From Branchiostoma floridae (Eukaryota; Chordata; Leptocardii; Amphioxiformes; Branchiostomatidae): a stretch of DNA of 64,000 nt. Each line of letters starts with the position of its first letter. The first letter of the stretch is position 1. The stretch spans positions 18,344,978 through 18,408,977 of the forward strand of contig NC_049993.1 of assembly GCF_000003815.2 (NCBI RefSeq), in the 5' to 3' direction. The notes under the pieces were generated by a model, which saw nothing but the letters and a program-made list of their open reading frames with translations, was not told the DNA's origin and searched no databases. Shown in pieces: positions 57,701 to 64,000 of this stretch. The translations under genes were made by a program, and so were the position numbers.

Positions 57701-60700
57701 TTGTCCCGTCTACTGCAACGTCATCAAACTCAACAGCTACCACGGACTGGTTGTGCCTCAGGATAGAAAACTCTATGGGTTCCTCGAGGCCAGAGATCGT
57801 CTTCTTTTTTAAGGAGTCACTGAGATGCAGCCCTCCTATTCCTATGTCTAAGCTTCTGCGACTGATGTTTGTGGCGTACTCAAAAGGGTTCCTCCAGCGA
57901 CTGTGGAATACCTAAGGACCCCCAGAAGAACAATGAGAGGGTTTAGACATCTTTCGGTCACAGACTATTTCCAAAGTTATATTTGCAACGGCACAGAATA
58001 TTCACAAGGCCAGGTTACATTGCACAAGGCTTCTTATGTTTGTCTTACCTGTGTTCCAAAACTGCCTAACTCACAGAAGTGTCTCCTACTTGTCCTGAGC
58101 TGATCCTTACCAATGTCACCGGTAAGGTTCTGAAGTAGGGAAAGATGAAACATTTATTTGTGGCAGGGAAAGATTCACACATATGTTTGAAGAGGTAGAT
58201 GAACAGAATCACCACCAAAACTTCTATTCTGAATACATACATGTACATGGCTATACGAATTCAGCCTTATATATATTATCATTATAATTTAAGATAACGC
58301 TAAAGCATTGTTGTAAGGAAAGAAGTACCAGGAAAACATACAAATGATAATAAAGACTTAGAAACATGAACGATTACCAAAACTGAACGTGCGTATGCCC
58401 TCAGAATCACTGGCAATGGAGGCAGTCGAAACCAGGTCCCCTCTTCAAAACTGGTGAAGTGCACGGTGTAGTTTACATCACTGAGCCACATAAGGTAGTC
58501 TGTCCTGTTGATCACAACCTATGGACAGTGGGAGGGGATGATTGAAATGCCTTGTAACGCGGAGAAGGTCGAATATACCTTTTCGGGCAAGTTCTCGTTC
58601 TTTAAACTCAGAAAAATGGTACGCGATGAAATAACACACACGCCTACAAGATTACCAACATGATAGCCTGTGTGATGCTCTACTTTATACCTTACATTGA
58701 TTTTATTTCAATCTGTTACTTTTGAAACCACCTGAAAGTCCTGTGATGATATCATCGTGACGTCTTCACGCGGCCGTTTTCCCTTCAGAATCTGGTCCGT
58801 AAGTAAATCTATGGCACGGAAAGCCACGGTGGTGGCGAATCGGTTCTGTAATAACAACAATCACCAATGGTGAGTAAAGCTAAGGGCACAACCCGCTGTA
58901 CGTGCACGTGCAAAGACGTGCTATCTACGTGCCAAAACGTGGGCAATCTTTTGGGATCCGTAAGTGGTAAGTACCGCCTCCGTACGAACTCGTAGGGAAT
59001 CCGACGGATTTGGGAGAACGCAGACACGCCGTAGAACTTTACGTGCAGGCAAAACTTTGTGTACCATCGGGCTGCGGATTCGCCCCCGTACGTGCCAGTA
59101 CGGGCGACGCACCTGCCCTGTACAGCCTGAACGTTTTCAGACATACGTGGCAGACGTGGCCTCCCAAAAAAACGTACGGACAAATTGCACGTACGGCGGG
59201 TTGTTCCCTTACCTTAAATCATATTACATCTCAGGCAAATAGATCTATGAGAGGAAGGGGCGGTTAAACAACAGGTAACCTTATACTTATGAGAGACTTT
59301 GAATGAAGACGCTGTCCATGGGAAGTTGTTTGGGCATTGCTGCAACAACCCTTACTATCATTACCATGATAGTGGCGATAGGGTCAAAGGCACAAGCAGA
59401 GTACGTGATGAACTACAAACAGCTACTAAAAGCTCCTTACCTTACTCAAAACTTCTGTCGTGTTGGCATCTTCAGGTGGGCCGTTCCCAGTGTGTTTCCA
59501 GCCAGCAACAACTTCAGAGCTTTTGAAGACATTAAAGGCACCTGGAATATACCAAAGTATATGCCCCCTTTGATCAGCAATGACCATGGTAAAACCCTAA
59601 TTGATATCAGCCCTACAGCTTCGGCTATGGCTAAACAGTCCTATTTGAAAATACATGATACTGGTAATACAATGTCATGCCAAACTGATACAGGTATGAG
59701 GTAACGACATAAATTACATAGATGCTTTCCCATACACCTTTCTTTGAAATCATAGAATCCAAAAGGAATAATTAACTTCAACCTAAGTGAAATATTCAAA
59801 TGTCTCGTACATTCTAAGAGTTCCATTAGCTGGAGAGAAAATGCTTCTTTTTATACACAAGAAAAATAAGAGTCGCCAACCTGTGAAGATGACACCAGAC
59901 AGCCTCTCCACCATGTCTTGTGTGATGTCTTCCTCAGTTACCTTCTGGGTAACAAACGTCGCCATGTTGTACAGCTGGTCCGCTGCACTGGTCTGTGGGC
60001 AAATACTAGCATCAGGTAACACAGCAAAGTAGCTTGCAATGAGATGCGTCATTTGAACCAATGTAATAGAAATCTTATAGATCAGAAAGCACCGCTGCGT
60101 CATCCGTGCACTAAATGTTTCTTTCTATAATGACGACTATGTAGTGGGAACTCATAAGAACATTGTTCCCTCTAATGCTATTGTTCTACATCTCTGTCTC
60201 TGTCTCTCTCAGTCTCTCTCTCTCTCTCTCTTTGTATATACATGTACATATTAATGGGCATGCTTGGCTTTGGAACGAACCTTGTTTGTTGGTTGGTTAT
60301 GAATAAGTACAGATAATGACCTGTGCGTCTGCCGTGACCTGGTCGTCATAATGAGTGGCCTGGATAAGAGACTCGGATGACTGGATGACGGATTCAACGC
60401 TCTCTATGGGAACTCTCCCGACGTTATAGATGATCGCCTGTCGGGCCTGGAATGGGGTTCATTGTAAAGAAACAATATCTTCAGAAGACCAGCGAAGTTT
60501 GTTAATGCTACATTGATTAATGTTACTGATGTATCATTGTTATAGTGAACATTGATTCAGATAGCTAGCTAGTAATGTTGGCTTATGTCAAGTTAGAAAT
60601 AAACTGTAAATCGTCAAATATATTATATAACCAGCTTAGCAGCGTAATTATAGACCTACCGTCTCTTACCAGAGGCATAATGATACATGTTGGTCAATGA

Positions 60701-61279
60701 TTTTTTTTGCATCAGACAAATACAATGAAGCTAAGATATCTTATGCATTATTAGAATTTAGCTACTTTATAGTTATTGACATGCACGCTGCCATTTTCTT
60801 TTAAAATATTCTAACAAAACTCACCTCCCTCCAGTCCCCCTCCCCATACGCTCCTTCTGCGCGGATGTTGTTGAGAGTTGCTGCTGTGATGGTACTTAAG
60901 TGCACGGCCTCCATTCTGTTTCCCCAGCGGATGGCGGTCTCCACTTCCGCGTTGGTGACGTCAATAGCGGTGAGCAGGTCTTCAAATGTGGGTAGCCGGA
61001 CCTGGTATAAGCATACACCAAGGCTCGTTAAGCCATGGCCATAATTCCAATATGACCAGATAGATGCAATCATATATCACCCATGGCGAAACCAAGCTTA
61101 CATTGGGCACAAATCTACATCACTCCTACCTTATATCAAAAGCTGTCTGCCACAAAACAATCAAGACCATGGCATGTCCAGGGCTAAGATACAAAAACTG
61201 GGAAACCTACTGCAGTACCAAGAGCATAATACGGTCCCAAAATCGACTTTGGTCCCTATAAATATTCGGAACAAACAAA

Positions 61280-61361
<82 letters not shown>

Positions 61362-63544
61362 GCTTTTGACTATGTTTTAAATTTGTTTTTAAATTTCATC
61401 TCCTACATTTATGTAAACACGTTACTCGTATCAATACTCTTTGGTCATACCACCACCCTTACCGTCATCTCAAGTTCGCTTGTTTTTCTCGTCCCCTCCT
61501 GGTCGAACATCTGCACGAAAATGAAGACCTTGTAGTCATCGGACGCCAGGCCGGACGGTAGCTTGAACGGAGGTGGTGACGGCGACTGTTTCAAACGAGG
61601 GACAAGACACGGGTATGAATGTTTAACTGGGATCAGTTAAGGTATAAAGAATGTACCGGTATATTTCTACACAAATGACTTTATCTACATTACCAATAGA
61701 CTAATTGGGGTGAAACAAAGAGGTTATCTAGATGGAAAACAACAGGTAATGGCCATTCGTATGATAGATGTAATACGTCCTCAAGCTCACCATTCCATAG
61801 TAGAATAAGTTGTTATGTCCAGACCCGGAAGTCGTCAGGGTGCTGACCGAAGCTGTGGCCCTTGTTCTGTAGTAGAACTCGTAGCGAATCGCTCCTTGCC
61901 CTTCAAAATCTGGGGGTAAATATAACGAAATACACGAATTATTCAAACGCCAAACTCTGAACCTGAGTTTACAAGTGATGAATGAATGAATGAATGGTTT
62001 TATTCGATCAATGTGATCCATGAAAAAGTATATGGCAGCCACAGGCTGAATTGCATACTTTTACAATTAAAATCATTGGCTTAGGCAGATACAGCTCGAA
62101 AATACAGCGGAATTATAACTCGAAGTTTGTATTTTTAAAATCGACAATAGACGCTATCTTAAAACAGATAGGTTCGACGTTAAACAGATGATGTATAAAA
62201 ATATGATATAAAAACCCTGCGAATGTTTCAATCAAGCATACCCACACCGGGGCGGTGTAGGTATGCTTGATTGAATTTAGTTTAATGGCAAATATAACAC
62301 TAAGTGAAAGTGTTACGTACACAAATTTCCAAACGTACAAAAATTAACCTACCGAGACAGCTCAAGTCGAATCTGGTGGTCAGGGCGATTCCCTCCGTCG
62401 GGCCCACGGTGCAAAGGTTGGAGACTTCCCGGCATTCACAGCCCTCTCCTGCCCACGATGCGTTTACCGTACTGTATGACTGGTTCCCGTTGCACTCCAC
62501 TGTAACAGATATCAGTGTTGTCTTAATTTCATGGCTGCCTTAACACGCGGGCAAAAGTATGCTATGGCAAAAAAATATTGCCACGGTCTTTCTTAGGTCG
62601 TAGGGCCAGTGTCCATGTGTTGTTACGTATACCCTGGTCCTTACCCGATGTCAGCGGTACCGGTATGTCGGCCGTACAGACGGATTGACGCGCGTTGGCA
62701 GGCGGAATCGGGATGTTGAACTTCCACTCTGCATAGCTGCAGTTGCCGGAGGTGCAGAGAGTACCGTTTGTCAGGATGTCCAGCCGTATGATGTACTCTC
62801 CGGGAACCTGGAGGAGACGCAGGGAGTGACACTCATCTTTTCTCATACAATTATAAACTAGCTGATTGTCCAACACAAAAGTCGCCTTACCCAAAATGTT
62901 TTACTGTTCAATTTAAGTCTTTTTCAAGGAATGAGCAATAAACCACTATTTCTGTGCCGTCAAAACAAGGGTAAGTCCACTTTTTTAGTTAGACACTACA
63001 GTCAATCCAGAATGACTTCTATCAACAAAGATGAACTTAAAGTTATGATAACGGGCATAATGAACGAATGGATAAGCAATATTATGTAACGGAAGGTTTA
63101 TCATTTATGGTAGAGAATAGGCTTGAAGGCGTAAACTGAAGGACCATACTTTCTCATATAAAGTTGTCCGAATAGGTGTCTGCCCATTTGAACCACATTG
63201 CAATGTAAACCAGCGAACACGACATCACTATAACAAAAAAAAAGGCTCTTACAGTGAACACATTGCTTTTGACGATGAGTTCTGACTGCTCCAGGCCCGT
63301 CAGAGTGTTGTTGTCCAGACCACCGCCGCTGAACCCATCCGGGGACTGTTTCAGGCTCCAGTAGAAGGAATGACTCGGTCCCAGTCTATTTAGTGGAACC
63401 CAATCACCGTATATGTCACTGTCGGGGACGTTTTTCTGGCATTCTGTCCACAGCCTCAGCCTCTGGTCAAACTTGGTGGCCAGGTAGTTACAGTTGTCAT
63501 CTTTGCTACACGATGAGCTCACGACACCAGGGTGCCCGCAACAC
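49093..63544 (-). CDS. Polycystin-1-like receptor-channel, copy B (partial, 5' end outside window)
   Basis: A head-to-tail paralogue of copy A. The visible exons correspond to exons 10-43 of A; the signal peptide and lectin exons would lie beyond 64000. Most exons have the same length as in A. Exceptions are exon 10 (292 versus 241 nt), exon 18 (101 versus 104), exon 24 (131 versus 125), exon 34 (82 versus 79) and exon 41 (126 versus 117), all multiples of three. The same PLAT, TOP and channel modules are present. Exon 22 uses a GC donor (gcaagt, 57690-57695) where A has gtaagt. GPS exons 25-26 are broken around the gap at 56151. Whether it makes a full protein cannot be judged from this window. 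The best family name is PKD1L2-like, with the same reservations as for A. Confidence 0.9.
51533..54685 (-). CDS. Copy B exons 31-39: helices 2-6
   Basis: Exons 54472-54685, 54017-54113, 53741-53886, 53474-53555, 53085-53165, 52645-52832, 52456-52530, 51976-52203 and 51533-51674. The helix sequences match those of A almost exactly (for example CCLSIIMCTMLANIMFF and FLTSFLSDLLLLQPVKI). The cytoplasmic loop in exons 33-34 is the most diverged part, with one extra residue in exon 34. Confidence 0.92.
54694..54810. repeat. (CAAT)n microsatellite beside a 3' splice site, copy B
   Basis: Nearly pure (aatc)n from 54694 to about 54750, then degenerate to 54810. It begins about nine bases from the acceptor of exon 31, as in copy A. 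The Gln/Ser/Ile/Asn open frame here is an artefact. Confidence 0.95.
54993..55974 (-). CDS. Copy B exons 27-30: PLAT domain
   Basis: Exons 55873-55974, 55523-55701, 55230-55295 and 54993-55100, all the same lengths as in A. They carry the same PLAT hallmarks (YYLRVFTGPRANAGTTAK, ETDPGWLTHVRVWHDNSG, FLDRIIVDD, FLCNRWLAFDEDD). Confidence 0.95.
56091..57426 (-). CDS. Copy B exons 23-26, GPS region broken at the gap
   Basis: Exon 23 is 57248-57426 with a normal gtatgt donor, and exon 24 is 56646-56776. Exon 25 begins at 56514 and matches A for about 30 bases (GIEPTSVNGFDDE), then diverges near 56483 and meets a stop at 56459-56461, so the Cys/Trp GPS half is missing. Exon 26 starts from its 3' end at 56091 but runs into the gap at 56151. 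The 230 bases to the right of the gap do not match A. This is either a misjoin or an insertion that destroys the GPS. Confidence 0.75.
56151..56250. other. Assembly gap (100 N) in copy B
   Basis: It lies inside the exon that encodes GPS end plus helix 1. The right flank is unrelated to the matching part of copy A. Confidence 0.98.
57696..63544 (-). CDS. Copy B exons 10-22: REJ-like and GAIN-like ectodomain
   Basis: Exons 63253-63544, 62645-62807, 62353-62499, 61791-61909, 61463-61585, 60825-61001, 60321-60446, 59881-59992, 59441-59541, 58732-58845, 58378-58518, 58049-58129 and 57696-57911. Each aligns with the same exon of A and keeps its phase. Exon 10 is 51 nt longer (CCGHPGVVSSSCSKDDNC and a longer loop after LWTEC). 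The donor of exon 22 is GC. Confidence 0.88.
58876..59217. mobile_element. cgtacg-rich MITE, second copy
   Basis: It begins aagctaagggcacaaccc and ends gggttgttcccttaccttaa, with an interior matching the element at 37588-37916 in reverse orientation. It lies in the intron between exons 18 and 19 of copy B. The matching intron of A lacks it, so it was inserted after the duplication or lost from A. Confidence 0.85.
60192..60234. repeat. (CT)n microsatellite
   Basis: A ctctgtctctgtctctctcagtctctctctctctc tract lies in an intron of copy B. Confidence 0.85.
61280..61360. repeat. (AC)n microsatellite
   Basis: Nearly pure AC dinucleotide repeat of about 78 bases lies in an intron of copy B. Open frames on both strands here are artefacts. 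Confidence 0.97.
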
Positions 63545-63661
63545 CTGTGTGATACCATAATTAGAACAAATTAATTTACGGCTTTCGGTCGCAAAGTTTG
63601 CCACATACATGATGACACATTGGCGCACCAAATCCGTGTTTTTTCTGACAGATTATCCTTA

Positions 63662-63722
63662 TTCTTGGTGGCCAGGTACTCACAACTGTCTCCCGGACTT
63701 TATCGGATATCGGGTTGTACGT
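63662..63722 (-). pseudogene. Remnant of an exon-10-like sequence
   Basis: cttggtggccaggta then ctcacaactgtct, and on to tatcggatatcgg, aligns over about 60 bases with the 5' part of exon 10 of copy A, its acceptor and adjoining intron (33137-33195). The acceptor cag is changed and the downstream part of the exon is missing. It lies about 120 bases upstream of the working exon 10 of copy B. Confidence 0.7.
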
Positions 63723-64000
63723 CAGTTGGGCTTGTAGCTAACCCTTTGTCTGCTGACAATTTATTGCCACTTAAACCTCCCTGAGCTGATTGCTGCATCA
63801 GGTCATGATCAGTAAAACGTGACCTCTTCTGTGCTGCTGCTGCAGATTTATTTCATCATTTCGTGTGCTTTATTGTGTATGCCACATTTTGTTGGACAGT
63901 TAAGCGTTTAACGTGCTGTTCCCTTGCTTTTTAATATCAACGAGCAGTCACTCACAATATTGGAAAGGGTGGGCAGTTAAGCAGCGAACGAACCAGGCGG

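Overview
This is eukaryotic, intron-rich, AT-rich animal DNA. Short coding exons with clean GT-AG (and a few GC-AG) splice sites sit in long introns full of small inverted-repeat transposons, tRNA-derived SINE-like pieces and microsatellites. The gene content (a CLN3/battenin gene and two large polycystin-1-like genes with a C-type lectin domain) and the style of the dispersed repeats fit a lancelet (Branchiostoma) genome best. That species call is an inference from memory, not a search. Four runs of exactly 100 N (13079-13178, 23534-23633, 38497-38596, 56151-56250) are scaffold gaps of unknown true size.

Layout. 1-3250 is a satellite array with a unit of about 190 bp, interrupted or bordered by two fold-back elements. 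3890-12757 (+) holds 11 coding exons of CLN3, a lysosomal membrane protein. The reading frame is continuous through all 11, but the last third of the protein is missing because the sequence runs into the gap at 13079. 15008-42805 (-) is a nearly complete polycystin-1-like gene, called copy A here. I could chain 43 exons with matching splice phases, about 2,315 codons: signal peptide, C-type lectin domain, a long REJ/GAIN-like ectodomain, GPS autocleavage motif, first membrane helix, PLAT domain, and a ten-helix polycystin channel module with a pore loop. 42932-44945 contains a roughly 730 bp segment repeated three times upstream of copy A. 49093-63544 (-) is a second, closely related tandem paralogue, copy B. 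It runs off the right edge; its first visible exon matches exon 10 of copy A, and its GPS exons are broken at the gap at 56151.

How the parts relate. The two polycystin genes lie head to tail on the same strand. Their coding exons are very similar and mostly identical in length, while their introns have largely diverged, which points to tandem duplication. Each carries its own ectodomain, GPS, PLAT and channel, so each is predicted to be a cell-surface receptor-channel of the PKD1L1/PKD1L2/PKD1L3 type. CLN3 is unrelated in function and is transcribed toward copy A. I saw no CRISPR array, operon, prophage or bacterial-type system. The oddities are the disrupted exons at gaps, GC donors, the triplicated upstream segment, a remnant exon, and several transposon families with clear ends. 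No undescribed biological system was identified.
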